Assembly: GCA_012518795.1 (NCBI GenBank)
Contig: JAAYRL010000050.1
Coordinates: 62,001-126,000 of the forward strand
Direction of reading: 5' to 3'
DNA: 64,000 nt
Source of the DNA: Clostridiaceae bacterium
GTDB lineage: Bacteria > Bacillota > Clostridia > Saccharofermentanales > DTU023
The position numbers were made by a program, and so were the translations under genes. The notes below the pieces were generated by a model, which saw nothing but the letters and a program-made list of their open reading frames with translations, was not told the origin of the DNA and searched no databases. Of this stretch, positions 27,626-36,767 are shown piece by piece (position 1 is the first letter of the stretch; each line of letters opens with the position of its first letter).

Positions 27626-28339
27626 ATGAAAGATGATGGTATTCGTTTAAATAAATATATTGCAGCTGCCGGATATTGCAGTCGCCGCCAAGCAGATCGC
27701 TTGATTGCCGAGAATAAAGTCTATTTGAATGGGGTAATTGCTGAATTAGGAACAATTGTCATGCCCGGTGATACTGTTGAGATAGAAGGCAAATCTATTG
27801 TTGCGCAAACTGCAGACGATTTAGTTTATTTAGCATTTAACAAACCCCGAGGGATAGTGTGTACAGCCAATCCTAAAGTAAAAAATAACATTATTGATTA
27901 TATTGATTATCCGCAAAGAATATTCACAATTGGCCGTTTAGATAAAGATTCAGAAGGCTTAATTCTTTTAACTAATGATGGTTCGATTTTTAATAAAATT
28001 GTAAGAGCTGAATATGAAAATGAAAAAGAATATATAGTAGAATTAAATCGTCCTTATAATCAATCTTTTGTCCGGTCGATGGAAAAGGGTGTGCGAATTT
28101 TGGATCAGATAACCAATCCGACACAAGTAAAACCATTAAACAGGACCAAGTTTAAGCTGACTTTAACTCAAGGTCTGAATCGGCAGATTCGCCGCATGTG
28201 CGATGCACTAGGTTATCGGGTGATATTTTTGCAAAGAATTCGAATTATGAACATAACTTTGGGAAAATTACCACATGGTAAGTATCGCAAACTTTCAGAA
28301 CCTGAATTACGGGATTTGTTTGAACTGTTAGATAAATAA
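27626..28339 (+). CDS. RsuA/RluB-family pseudouridine synthase
   Basis: A 237-residue S4-domain synthase. The N-terminal S4 motif IRLNKYIAAAGYCSRRQADRLIAENKVYLNG is clear, and the catalytic motif is GRLDKDSEGLILLTNDG. NRQIRRMCDALGY is the conserved segment of the RluF/RluB group. It follows the kinase gene by 22 bases and may be co-transcribed. It resembles the synthase at 3020 in layout but differs in detail (MCDALGY here, MAKSTGR there), so they likely modify different uridines. Confidence 0.9.
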   Translation: MKDDGIRLNKYIAAAGYCSRRQADRLIAENKVYLNGVIAELGTIVMPGDTVEIEGKSIVAQTADDLVYLAFNKPRGIVCTANPKVKNNIIDYIDYPQRIFTIGRLDKDSEGLILLTNDGSIFNKIVRAEYENEKEYIVELNRPYNQSFVRSMEKGVRILDQITNPTQVKPLNRTKFKLTLTQGLNRQIRRMCDALGYRVIFLQRIRIMNITLGKLPHGKYRKLSEPELRDLFELLDK

Positions 28340-28463
28340 TTACGCAATATTTAAACTATAATAAAAAAACCAAATAGTATAGAGTAATAGATGCTTTGCT
28401 AATTAACAGAAGCTAAATGTTTATAGAATAAGACACGTGGTCTTTAGATTAGATAGGAAAACA

Positions 28464-29309
28464 ATGCGAAAAATACGATTTATATTAGGAATAATATTAA
28501 CTATCAGTTTGATATCAAGTATATTAGGTTGCAGTTCTGCTGAGAGTTCCAACTTTGAAAAAAAGTCAGCAGATTCAGCTGTTGTTATTGAAGAAGCAAA
28601 GAGTGATCAACTTGAACAGGAACAAACAACAACTCGAAAATCTGATATTCAAAGTGACGGTACAACGTCAAAAGAAAACTCATTCGATAAACAAACGGCT
28701 AATCAGACAACAATAACTAGTAATCGAACTTCAGTTGCAACGACTACAACATCGCATCAAACTGAAAAATCTTCAGAAGAAAGAACAACCACGGCAGGAA
28801 CAAGCCTTGCAACAACTCCCGCAGGAACAAGCCCTGCAACAACCACTGCAGCAACAACTCTTGCAACGACGCCGAGCCATGTGGTAACAACTCCGGCAGC
28901 AACGACTCCGGCAACAACGACTCCGGCAGCAACAACAGAAGTAATTCCGGATACAATCCGGGTGCAAATCAGTGTGGATTGTATCAATGCGTATAATGCC
29001 GGTAATGAGATAGCACAGGCAATTTCTTCCGACGGATGGATACTGGGGGCAACAGTCTATGAAATGCCGAAAAATTCGACCGTCTACGATTTGTTAATGG
29101 CTACCGGTCTGGTTATCGGCTCAACGACTTCAAGTTTTGGTGTATATATTAATTCAATTCAATCTTTGGCAGAATTTGCCGTAGGGGGAAGCAGTGGTTG
29201 GATTTACACTGTAAATGGCTCAATGCCGTCAGTCGGAGTTGATTCCTATATTCTGCAACCGGGAGATATTGTTCATTTCAGCTATACGGTTGAATTAGGG
29301 GATATTTGA
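28464..29309 (+). CDS. DUF4430 (transcobalamin-like) surface lipoprotein
   Basis: A 281-residue lipoprotein. I chose the ATG at 28464 (AGGAAA upstream) because it opens a normal signal peptide ending in the lipobox ILGC (Cys23); a GTG at 28437 would add 9 residues. Residues 55-160 are rich in Thr, Ala and Pro (ATTP repeats), a flexible spacer across the cell wall. Residues 165-280 form a DUF4430 domain (GWILGATVYEMPKNSTVYDLLMATGLV...GSSGWIYTVNG), related to the ligand-binding C-terminal part of transcobalamin. The next three genes encode a complete ECF importer. The protein is therefore likely to capture cobalamin or a corrinoid at the surface and pass it on, though I see no B12 riboswitch upstream. 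Confidence 0.82.
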   Translation: MRKIRFILGIILTISLISSILGCSSAESSNFEKKSADSAVVIEEAKSDQLEQEQTTTRKSDIQSDGTTSKENSFDKQTANQTTITSNRTSVATTTTSHQTEKSSEERTTTAGTSLATTPAGTSPATTTAATTLATTPSHVVTTPAATTPATTTPAATTEVIPDTIRVQISVDCINAYNAGNEIAQAISSDGWILGATVYEMPKNSTVYDLLMATGLVIGSTTSSFGVYINSIQSLAEFAVGGSSGWIYTVNGSMPSVGVDSYILQPGDIVHFSYTVELGDI

Positions 29310-29333
29310 CGCAAGACATACAGGAGAAGTCTG

Positions 29334-30272
29334 ATGCAAAGTTTAAAAGATTATCATCCGATCGCCAGTTTGTTTTATTTTGTTTGTGTTTTAACTTGCA
29401 GCATGATAACCAGAAATCCGATTTGGGTTTTGCTTTGTTTAATTTTCGCGATGATCTATGTTATTCAACTTAAAGGCCTCAAATATTTCCTGCTTCAGGT
29501 ACTCTATTTTCTGCCGATGTTAATTTTTATCGTTTTCATGAATAGTTATTTCAATAGCTTGGGTCTTACGGTTTTGTTTTATTTAGGCAAGGGTAGTCCG
29601 GTCACAGTAGAAAATCTTACCTATGGTATAATCAGCGGCTTGGCCTTATTTACGATATTATTATGGTTTATTTGTTTTAATTTACTTCTGAGTGCTGATG
29701 ATATTTTGGCAATTATGGGCAAGCGTTTGCCGACGATCGGTTTAAGCTTAGCGATGATCATTAAGTATATTCCGGATACGATCAAGCAAGGCAGAGAGGT
29801 TTTATTAAATCAAAAAGCAATGCTCAGTGAACAACAATTGACCGGTAAACAAAAAGTAAAATTTGCTACACGTATGCTCACCGTACTGCTTAGTTGGAGT
29901 ATGGAAAATTCGTTGGAAACAGCAGACAGCATGTTAGCCAAGGGCTATCCTGCCAAGAATCGTGTCAATTATAGCAGAGAATACTTTAATTCGACAGATG
30001 CAGGTTTAATTTTGACGATGGTAATTTTATTTCTCGGCCATTTGATTTGTGCATTTTCCGGGTCAATTAAATTTGCCTATTATCCATTTCTCAATTGGAC
30101 CGGCCTAACAACTAATAGGATTTTATTAATTGGTTCCCTGCTCAGTTTAAGTCTGATTTTGGTATTTCCTTTGCTTTTAGACATTATAAATTGGTTTAAG
30201 TGGCAGAGAATTCTTAAACAGGAACAAATAATGCAACAACACATTGTTGACGGAATAATAGTATATGAATAA
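29334..30272 (+). CDS. ecfT: ECF transporter transmembrane subunit EcfT
   Basis: The coupling membrane subunit of an energy-coupling-factor vitamin importer. It has about six to seven hydrophobic segments and the cytoplasmic helices with the EcfT signature near residues 195-215 (SLETADSMLAKGYPAKNR), which dock onto the ATPases. Length (312 residues) is slightly above average. It starts behind ACAGGAG and its end overlaps the ATPase gene by 8 bases, indicating translational coupling. Confidence 0.88.
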   Translation: MQSLKDYHPIASLFYFVCVLTCSMITRNPIWVLLCLIFAMIYVIQLKGLKYFLLQVLYFLPMLIFIVFMNSYFNSLGLTVLFYLGKGSPVTVENLTYGIISGLALFTILLWFICFNLLLSADDILAIMGKRLPTIGLSLAMIIKYIPDTIKQGREVLLNQKAMLSEQQLTGKQKVKFATRMLTVLLSWSMENSLETADSMLAKGYPAKNRVNYSREYFNSTDAGLILTMVILFLGHLICAFSGSIKFAYYPFLNWTGLTTNRILLIGSLLSLSLILVFPLLLDIINWFKWQRILKQEQIMQQHIVDGIIVYE

Positions 30273-32031
30273 ACAACAAACTTTAATTGAATTTCGGGAT
30301 TTTTCTTTTGTCTATCCTACGGGTGAGGATGTGCCGGCTTTACAAAAAATAAATTTACAAATTAAAGCCGGTAATCTGACTGTGCTCTGCGGAATGAGCG
30401 GCAGCGGAAAAACAACTCTCTTACGCCACTTGAAGCCGGAATTAAGTCCGGCTGGAAAAAAGACGGGAGATTTAATATTCGCAAATAGTTTAATACAAAA
30501 AAATACTCCGAACAATCGACAAAAAATTGCTTATGTAATGCAAAATCCATCTAATCAGATAATAATGGATTCGGTTTGGCATGAATTAGCTTTCGGTTTA
30601 GAAAATCAAGGGCTTAAAGTCCAAGAAATAGAACGTAGAATAGCTGAAATTGCAATTTTTTTCGGTATAGAAACTTGGATTGATAAGAAGGTCGCAGAAT
30701 TATCCGGTGGAGAAAAACAAATTTTGAATTTGGCATCCAATATGATTTTACAGCCTGATCTGCTTGTTCTGGATGAACCGACTGCCCAATTAGATCCGAT
30801 TGCAAGGCGGGATTTTTTGCAAATGTTATTCTATATACATTCAGAAACCGGAATTTCAATTGTTATTTCGGAACACAATCTCAATGATTTATTGGAAAAT
30901 GCTGATCATGTTTTTTTCTTAAATGAAGGTAAACTTGATTTTTCAGGTTCAGCAATCGGTTTGGCCGACTATTTATTCAGTAATGATCATCCATATAGAA
31001 CGGTGCTGCCGCTTGCAACGCAAGTCAGTTATTTACCTGGGATAAATCAAATAACGAAAAATTCATCAAATCGTCCGTTAAGTATCAAACAAGGTCGTGA
31101 TTTATTAAGTCGCACTTTACCATATAAATCAGCGATAAATCTTGTGGATGATCAAATGTATTTTTCCGATAATAAGCTTGGGATTACTGATAATGAGATA
31201 GATGGTTTCAGTGATGAAATAAATATTTCCGATGAAACGCTAAAGAGTTCAAATCTCAAATCAGAAAAGTTCGCCAATATTCTTACAGTTGATCGAATCT
31301 GGTATCGCTATAATCCGGATGATGATTTAGTTCTCAAAGAAGCCAGTCTTAACTTATATAAAAATGAAATATTTGTCATTATGGGTGGCAACGGCAGCGG
31401 CAAAAGTACTTTGCTATATTTAATGAGTCGAGCTTTAAAACCGTTTAAAGGACAAATAAAAAGCACGGAACAAAAAAGGATTGCAATGTTAGGACAAAAT
31501 CCGGAAGCGGTTTTTGCTCAAGATACGGTGTTACAGGTGTTGACAGAATTCAAGCAGCGTTTTGCCAATACCGAGCAGGAAATCAACGATATGATTGATC
31601 TGTTTGATTTGCGTGATCTCTTACAACGCCATCCCTACGATTTAAGCGGAGGTGAAAAACAAAAACTGGCTTTAGCAAAAGTTTTATTAATAAAACCTGA
31701 TATCTTATTATTGGATGAACCTTTCAAAAGCCTGGATGTAATAAATAAACAGAAAATCAAGCGAATATTGCTGGATTTAAAACAAAAAATGTCAATTGTG
31801 ATTGTGACGCATGATGTTGATTTTATTGCAGAAATTGCGGATCGTTGTGCCATGATTTTTAATCGACGGATAATTGCTCAGTCTTCTACGACGGATTTCT
31901 TCCAGAAAAATTCATACTTCACAACGACAACTTATCGTTTAACCAGAGATATTATTCCAAAATGTATTATTTATCATGATTTACAACAAAAACTGCAAAG
32001 TATCATGAACGGAGAAATATCTGATGCGTAA
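30265..32031 (+). CDS. ecfA: ECF transporter ATPase, two fused nucleotide-binding domains
   Basis: A single 588-residue protein with two ABC ATPase domains, replacing separate EcfA and EcfA'. The first has Walker A GMSGSGKT (residues 43-50), signature LSGGEKQILNLASN and Walker B LLVLDEPTAQLDP. The second has Walker A GGNGSGKS (about residues 374-381), signature LSGGEKQKLALAKV and Walker B ILLLDEPFKSLD. A hydrophilic linker separates them. It overlaps ecfT at its start and the S-component gene at its end by 8 bases each, so the whole operon is tightly coupled. Confidence 0.93.
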   Translation: MNKQQTLIEFRDFSFVYPTGEDVPALQKINLQIKAGNLTVLCGMSGSGKTTLLRHLKPELSPAGKKTGDLIFANSLIQKNTPNNRQKIAYVMQNPSNQIIMDSVWHELAFGLENQGLKVQEIERRIAEIAIFFGIETWIDKKVAELSGGEKQILNLASNMILQPDLLVLDEPTAQLDPIARRDFLQMLFYIHSETGISIVISEHNLNDLLENADHVFFLNEGKLDFSGSAIGLADYLFSNDHPYRTVLPLATQVSYLPGINQITKNSSNRPLSIKQGRDLLSRTLPYKSAINLVDDQMYFSDNKLGITDNEIDGFSDEINISDETLKSSNLKSEKFANILTVDRIWYRYNPDDDLVLKEASLNLYKNEIFVIMGGNGSGKSTLLYLMSRALKPFKGQIKSTEQKRIAMLGQNPEAVFAQDTVLQVLTEFKQRFANTEQEINDMIDLFDLRDLLQRHPYDLSGGEKQKLALAKVLLIKPDILLLDEPFKSLDVINKQKIKRILLDLKQKMSIVIVTHDVDFIAEIADRCAMIFNRRIIAQSSTTDFFQKNSYFTTTTYRLTRDIIPKCIIYHDLQQKLQSIMNGEISDA

Positions 32032-32695
32032 ATGGAGTTGGTTGGCAATAATAACTTTAATTTCAGTAATGGTAATTTGTACCATACTGCGAATTGAGCA
32101 AACCGCATTATTTACTTTTTTTGCGGCAGTTATTGCCATAATTCCTTTTTTTATTTCCTATGAACAAAAAAAGCCTAAACCACGCGACTTGATGCCGGTA
32201 GTAGTTTTATCTGCTTTAGCAGTTGCCGGCAGAATACTGTTTGCAGCATTACCGAACTTTAAACCGGTAACTGCAATTGTGATTATTGCCGGTATGGCTT
32301 TCGGTTCGGAAAGCGGATTTATGACCGGAGCATTATCCGGTCTAGTCAGCAATCTGTTTTTCGGTCAAGGTCCGTGGACACCTTGGCAGATGTTAGCTTG
32401 GGGTCTGATCGGCTTTATTGCCGGAATATTATCCGAGAAAAACATTTTAGCCAAACCTTGGTCGATATTTTTGTACGGTATTTTAGCAAGTTTCGGTTTC
32501 GGCTTATTTATGGACACTTGGAACATTTTAGGTTTTGTTCAACCCTTAAATTATAAAAATATAATTTCGGCTTATCTCTTAGGTATTCCTTTTAATATCA
32601 GTCATGCGGTCTCGACCGTAATTTTTCTTTTGCCGGTATATAAGACATGGCTTTGTCAATTAAAGCGAATCAAGCTTAAATTTAATCTCAAATAA
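32024..32695 (+). CDS. ECF transporter substrate-binding (S) subunit
   Basis: A 223-residue membrane protein with about six hydrophobic segments. GSESGFMTGALSGLVSNLFFGQGPWTPWQMLAWGLIGFIAGIL is the pattern of cobalamin-type S components (CbrT-like), as I remember the family. Together with the DUF4430 lipoprotein, EcfT and the fused ATPase it forms a complete importer. Cobalamin or a related corrinoid is the most likely substrate; other ligands of this S family cannot be excluded. The start codon sits behind CGGAG inside the end of ecfA. Confidence 0.85.
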   Translation: MRKWSWLAIITLISVMVICTILRIEQTALFTFFAAVIAIIPFFISYEQKKPKPRDLMPVVVLSALAVAGRILFAALPNFKPVTAIVIIAGMAFGSESGFMTGALSGLVSNLFFGQGPWTPWQMLAWGLIGFIAGILSEKNILAKPWSIFLYGILASFGFGLFMDTWNILGFVQPLNYKNIISAYLLGIPFNISHAVSTVIFLLPVYKTWLCQLKRIKLKFNLK

Positions 32696-32724
32696 TGTGC
32701 ATTTAGTAAAAATACAACATCTTT

Positions 32725-32753
32725 TTGACAGTTAATCTAAGATTAAGTATATT
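32725..32753 (+). promoter_or_regulatory. Promoter of the fatty-acid operon with operator-like inverted repeat
   Basis: TTGACA (32725-32730), a 17-base spacer and TATATT (32748-32753) form a near-consensus promoter 77 bases before acpP. The spacer contains the perfect inverted repeat TTAATC-TAA-GATTAA (32732-32746), well placed for a repressor. A further 14-bp palindrome, ATTTTAATTAAAAT, lies at 32777-32790. A MarR/FabT-like regulator is encoded at the end of the same locus. Confidence 0.75.
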
Positions 32754-32829
32754 TTAATTAATTAAATAGTTAAAAAATTTTAATTAAAATGTTAAAACTA
32801 TTTAAACTTACAACCTGAAAGGACATCAA

Positions 32830-33057
32830 ATGGTATTTAATCAAGTCAAAGCTGTCTTAGTTGACGTAATGGGTATAGCTGAAGCTGATGTGGTTCCAAG
32901 TGCATATCTGATAGATGATTTGGGCGCGGATTCATTGGATGCAGTTGAAATATCATTAGTTTTACAAAATCAATTCAATATTGAAATAGAGGATGACGAT
33001 ATCCTGAAAATGCATACGGTCAGCGATATTGTTGACTATATTGAGCAAAACCGTTGA
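32830..33057 (+). CDS. acpP: Acyl carrier protein
   Basis: The small acidic carrier that holds growing acyl chains on a phosphopantetheine arm. The attachment Ser35 sits in the invariant LGADSLDAVEI motif. Length 75 residues, four-helix pattern, strongly acidic. AAAGGACA precedes the ATG. It is the first gene of the fatty-acid cluster. Confidence 0.97.
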   Translation: MVFNQVKAVLVDVMGIAEADVVPSAYLIDDLGADSLDAVEISLVLQNQFNIEIEDDDILKMHTVSDIVDYIEQNR

Positions 33058-33154
33058 ATAAATAATTTTTGGTAATGAAATTAATTATTGAGCGATCTAA
33101 AACATGAAAATTTACTGAGATAAATAGAGAGATATAAATAAAACGGTATAAATT

Positions 33155-33610
33155 ATGGATAAACAAGATATTAAAGAGTTAATGCAACAATTTGATCAAA
33201 GTTCTTTGAACAAATTCAAATTAAAAAAATCAGATTTTGAATTAAGTTTTAGCAAAGAAATTAATTTTGATCTTTCGCAAGCCGATTCTGCAAGACTTAT
33301 GCAAGCATCATCTCAATCTATTGACCCAAATGCCGATCTTAAACAAGCTGAAGAAAACAATTTGGTTGAAGTCAGATCACCGATGGTTGGCACATTTTAT
33401 GCTTCAGGTGAAGAAGGCGGTAAACCCTATGTTGAAGTAGGTGATCAAATAAAAGCCGGGCAAATTGTTTGCATAATTGACGTTATGAAAACGATGAATG
33501 AGATTCCTGCTCCTGTAGACGGAAAAGTCGTCAGCATTCATGCCGAGGACGGTGAATTAATGGAATTTGATTCATTGTTAATGATTTTGGATACTGAAAA
33601 TGTTTCGTAA
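33155..33610 (+). CDS. accB: Biotin carboxyl carrier protein of acetyl-CoA carboxylase
   Basis: A 151-residue subunit carrying biotin between the two half-reactions of acetyl-CoA carboxylase. The C-terminal biotinyl domain begins VRSPMVGTFYASGEEGGKPYVEVGDQI. The biotin-accepting Lys112 is in IDVMKTMNEI; the residue after Lys is Thr rather than the usual Met or Leu, a mild variation. The N-terminal half is a less conserved linker. Its start has only a weak ribosome site. It overlaps accC by 11 bases. Confidence 0.95.
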   Translation: MDKQDIKELMQQFDQSSLNKFKLKKSDFELSFSKEINFDLSQADSARLMQASSQSIDPNADLKQAEENNLVEVRSPMVGTFYASGEEGGKPYVEVGDQIKAGQIVCIIDVMKTMNEIPAPVDGKVVSIHAEDGELMEFDSLLMILDTENVS

Positions 33611-35009
33611 AATTTTAATTGCCAATCGAGGAGAAATAGCAGTTCGTATTATGCGTTCATGCCGTGAAATGGGAATTGATACGGTGATGGTTTATTCGAC
33701 AGCGGATAAGCATGCATTGCACGTACAATTAGCCAGAGAAGCTTATTGTATTGGCGGACCGGCACCGAAAGACAGCTATCTCAATATGCAGGCAATTCTT
33801 ACAGTTGCTTTGGCAACAGGTTGTGAAGCGATTCATCCCGGTTACGGTCTTTTATCAGAAAATGCGGCTTTTGCCGATATGGTTGAAGCGGCAGGTCTGA
33901 AATTCATCGGACCCTCCGGTGAAACGATTGATGCTTTAGGAGATAAAGCGAATGCCAGACGCTTGATGATAGAAGCCGGCGTTCCTGTTCCTCCCGGCTC
34001 AGAGGGAGTTTTAGCCGATGCTGAACAGGCGATTGAAATTGCAGATAAAATCGGATATCCGGTTTTAATCAAAGCTTCTGCCGGCGGCGGCGGTCGCGGT
34101 ATGCGTCGAGTTGATAGTGCGGGACAAATGCCGCAAGCTTTTAATGAAGCAACTATGGAGGCTAAAAGTGCATTCGGCGACGGATCTTTATATCTGGAAA
34201 AATTAATAGAAAATCCTAAACATATTGAATTTCAGATATTAGCTGATCAACAAGGCAATGTGATTCATCTTGGAGATCGTGATTGCTCCTGGCAAAGACG
34301 TAAACAAAAGGTAATTGAAGAAACTCCATGTGCCAGATTATCCGATGATTTAAGAGCCGAAATGGGCGAAGCGGCAATTCGTGCGATTAAATCTGTTGCC
34401 TATGAGGGTGCAGGTACAGTTGAATTTATTTTGGATAGTCAACAAAATTTTTATTTCATAGAAGTAAATACCAGAATTCAAGTTGAACATCCGATTACTG
34501 AAATGGTAACCGGAATCGATATAGTGCGTGAACAAATTCGCATTGCAAATGGTGCTGATTTACCGATTACTCAAGATGAAATGCAAATTCGGGGTCATGC
34601 GATTGAATGTCGAATTAATGCAGAGAAGCCCTCAGATAACTTCAAACCGAGTCCCGGAATAATAAACAACTATATCATGCCCGGTGGTCGTTCGGTCAGA
34701 ATCGACTCAGCAATTTATCCCGGATATGAAATAAGTCCCTTTTATGATTCGATGGTGGCGAAAATCATTGTCCACGGTAACAACCGCAGTCATGCGATCA
34801 GACGTATGCGACGCTGTCTGGAAGAATTAATTATTGACGGAGTGGAAACCAATGCGGCATTGCTTTATGTTTCACTGTTTGATCAATCCATGATTCGCGG
34901 AACTTATGACACCTCAACTTTAGAAAACAACTTAGATGAATTGTTAAAATATGAAACTGTTTTTCATCTTCCTGCAAATGCGGAAATTAATCTTGAAGAC
35001 AATGAATAA
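33600..35009 (+). CDS. accC: Biotin carboxylase subunit of acetyl-CoA carboxylase
   Basis: Carboxylates biotin on AccB using ATP and bicarbonate. The ATP-grasp fold is evident: FRKILIANRGEIAVRIMRSCREMGI at the N terminus, the glycine-rich lid KASAGGGGRGMR, the DRDCSWQRRKQKVIEETP segment, and the metal and substrate motif FYFIEVNTRIQVEHPITEM. The length of 469 residues is slightly longer than the usual 445-455. It overlaps the end of accB and lies 27 bases before accDA. Confidence 0.97.
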   Translation: MFRKILIANRGEIAVRIMRSCREMGIDTVMVYSTADKHALHVQLAREAYCIGGPAPKDSYLNMQAILTVALATGCEAIHPGYGLLSENAAFADMVEAAGLKFIGPSGETIDALGDKANARRLMIEAGVPVPPGSEGVLADAEQAIEIADKIGYPVLIKASAGGGGRGMRRVDSAGQMPQAFNEATMEAKSAFGDGSLYLEKLIENPKHIEFQILADQQGNVIHLGDRDCSWQRRKQKVIEETPCARLSDDLRAEMGEAAIRAIKSVAYEGAGTVEFILDSQQNFYFIEVNTRIQVEHPITEMVTGIDIVREQIRIANGADLPITQDEMQIRGHAIECRINAEKPSDNFKPSPGIINNYIMPGGRSVRIDSAIYPGYEISPFYDSMVAKIIVHGNNRSHAIRRMRRCLEELIIDGVETNAALLYVSLFDQSMIRGTYDTSTLENNLDELLKYETVFHLPANAEINLEDNE

Positions 35010-35036
35010 AATTTGCAAAGGAAAGGAAATCATATA

Positions 35037-36701
35037 ATGAAAGATTTTTTTAATCTTAGGCGTAATCAATTGGAAAAAATTGATAAATTGACACGATTAA
35101 GAGCTCCTGCAAAGAAAAAAAAGGTTCCGGCAAATGTTTTTACTGCCTGTCCTGAGTGTGGAAAATCATTTACGCATCAAGTTTGGGATGAAAATCTTTA
35201 TGTTTGTCCGGAATGTAATAAACATCTCCGATTAGGTGTCAAAGCTCGCCTAAATCTGATTATGGATGCCGACTTTGAGTTCATTGACGAGCCGGCTGAA
35301 TTCCGCAATCCGATAGATTTTCCGGGATACGAAGAGAAGTGGTACAAAGCTTATGATAACACTGCTGCTGATGAAGCAATAGTTTTTGTAAAAGGTACAA
35401 TTTCTCAACAACCTTGTATTGTCGGTGTAATGGACACGAATTTCCTGATGGGTTCATTAGGCAGTATAGTCGGGGAAAGAATAATTAAAGCATTGGAACT
35501 GGCAACACTGGAAAAGTTACCGGTAATAATATTTACTGCCAGTGGCGGAGCAAGAATGCAAGAAGCTATTATCAGTTTAATGCAAATGCGTTATGTATCG
35601 GCTGCAGTAGGCAAGTTCCAACGTGCCGGCGGATTATATATTACAGTGATGACTGATCCGACAACCGGCGGCGTAACTGCAAGTTATGCTTCTCTGGGCA
35701 ATATAATTTTGACTGAGCCGGGCACTTTAATTGCTTTTGCCGGACCGCGAGTAATTAGAGACACAATCAAACAGGAATTACCGGAAGGATTCCAAACCGC
35801 AGAACATCTGGAAAAACGCGGTTTTATCGATCGGATTATCGAACGTAAAGACATGAAAACCGCTTTAGCTGAATTGCTGAAAATGCATAACAGCAAACAG
35901 AACAAAGTGGAATTTTCAGATGCCGACTTGGAAGAAACTATATGTCCGGAAAGCGATATTAAATCATATGAACAAAAACCTGATAGATTAACGGCTTTCG
36001 AACGGGTCAAAATGGCACGCGATCCTGATCGAATCAGCCCTAAGCAAGTACTAGAATTTCTTTGTTCGGATATTTTTGAATTACGGGGAGATCGCTTATA
36101 CGGTGATGATCGAACGATTTGCGGCGGACTTGCTAAGCTTGGCGGCCTGCCAATAACCTATATCTATACACAAAAAGGTGATGATCTGGATAGCAGGATT
36201 AAATTAAATTTCGGAATGCCGCATCCTGAAGGATATAGAAAAGCTCGACGTTTAATGCAGGAAGCAGAAAATTTCGGCCGTCCGATTTTGACTATTATCG
36301 ATACGCCGGGAGCATATCCCGGTATAGGTTCGGAAAACAGAGGAATGGGCGAGGCTATTGCCCAGAATTTAAGATTTATGTCAGCTCTGAAAGCGCCGAC
36401 AATAGCGTTGATTACCGGTGAAGCCGGCAGTGGCGGAGCCATAGCTCTGGCGTGTACGGATAAATTATTTATGTTGGAGAATGCAGTTTATACAATTTTA
36501 TCTCCGGAGGGTTTTGCAACAATTCTCTGGAAAGATGTTTCAAAAGTTGAAGAAGCATCTGCCAATATGCGTTTAACTGCGGAAGATATGTATGAATTGA
36601 AAGTATGCGACCGGATCTTTCCGGACAATTTAACAGGATTGAAACAAGCAATTGCGGAAACTTTTAATCAATTAATAGAAGAAAAACAAAGTAATAATTA
36701 G
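35037..36701 (+). CDS. accDA: Fused carboxyltransferase AccD-AccA
   Basis: Both carboxyltransferase subunits of acetyl-CoA carboxylase in one 554-residue chain. The N-terminal part is AccD (beta): a four-Cys zinc finger (Cys38, 41, 57, 60), then TASGGARMQEAIISLMQM and GGVTASYASLGNIIL. After a short linker (about residues 285-310) comes AccA (alpha): RLTAFERVKMARDPDRISPKQVLEFL, IDTPGAYPGIGSENRGMGEAIAQNL, and GEAGSGGAIALACTDKL. In most bacteria these are two genes. I chose the ATG at 35037 with AGGAAA upstream over an unmarked start at 35013. It precedes fabH by 66 bases. Confidence 0.94.
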   Translation: MKDFFNLRRNQLEKIDKLTRLRAPAKKKKVPANVFTACPECGKSFTHQVWDENLYVCPECNKHLRLGVKARLNLIMDADFEFIDEPAEFRNPIDFPGYEEKWYKAYDNTAADEAIVFVKGTISQQPCIVGVMDTNFLMGSLGSIVGERIIKALELATLEKLPVIIFTASGGARMQEAIISLMQMRYVSAAVGKFQRAGGLYITVMTDPTTGGVTASYASLGNIILTEPGTLIAFAGPRVIRDTIKQELPEGFQTAEHLEKRGFIDRIIERKDMKTALAELLKMHNSKQNKVEFSDADLEETICPESDIKSYEQKPDRLTAFERVKMARDPDRISPKQVLEFLCSDIFELRGDRLYGDDRTICGGLAKLGGLPITYIYTQKGDDLDSRIKLNFGMPHPEGYRKARRLMQEAENFGRPILTIIDTPGAYPGIGSENRGMGEAIAQNLRFMSALKAPTIALITGEAGSGGAIALACTDKLFMLENAVYTILSPEGFATILWKDVSKVEEASANMRLTAEDMYELKVCDRIFPDNLTGLKQAIAETFNQLIEEKQSNN

Positions 36702-36767
36702 AAATTAGAGAGTAATCTGATAATTGATTTGAAGAACTAAACAATTATTAGCAGAAAAGAGGATACG

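Noticed and set aside
28340-28463. Possible cobalamin riboswitch before the ECF operon
   Set aside because: The gap is too short and lacks a B12-box-like sequence.
28744-28987. Three overlapping minus-strand frames opposite the Thr/Pro repeats
   Set aside because: They are low-complexity shadows of the ATTP repeats in the DUF4430 lipoprotein gene.
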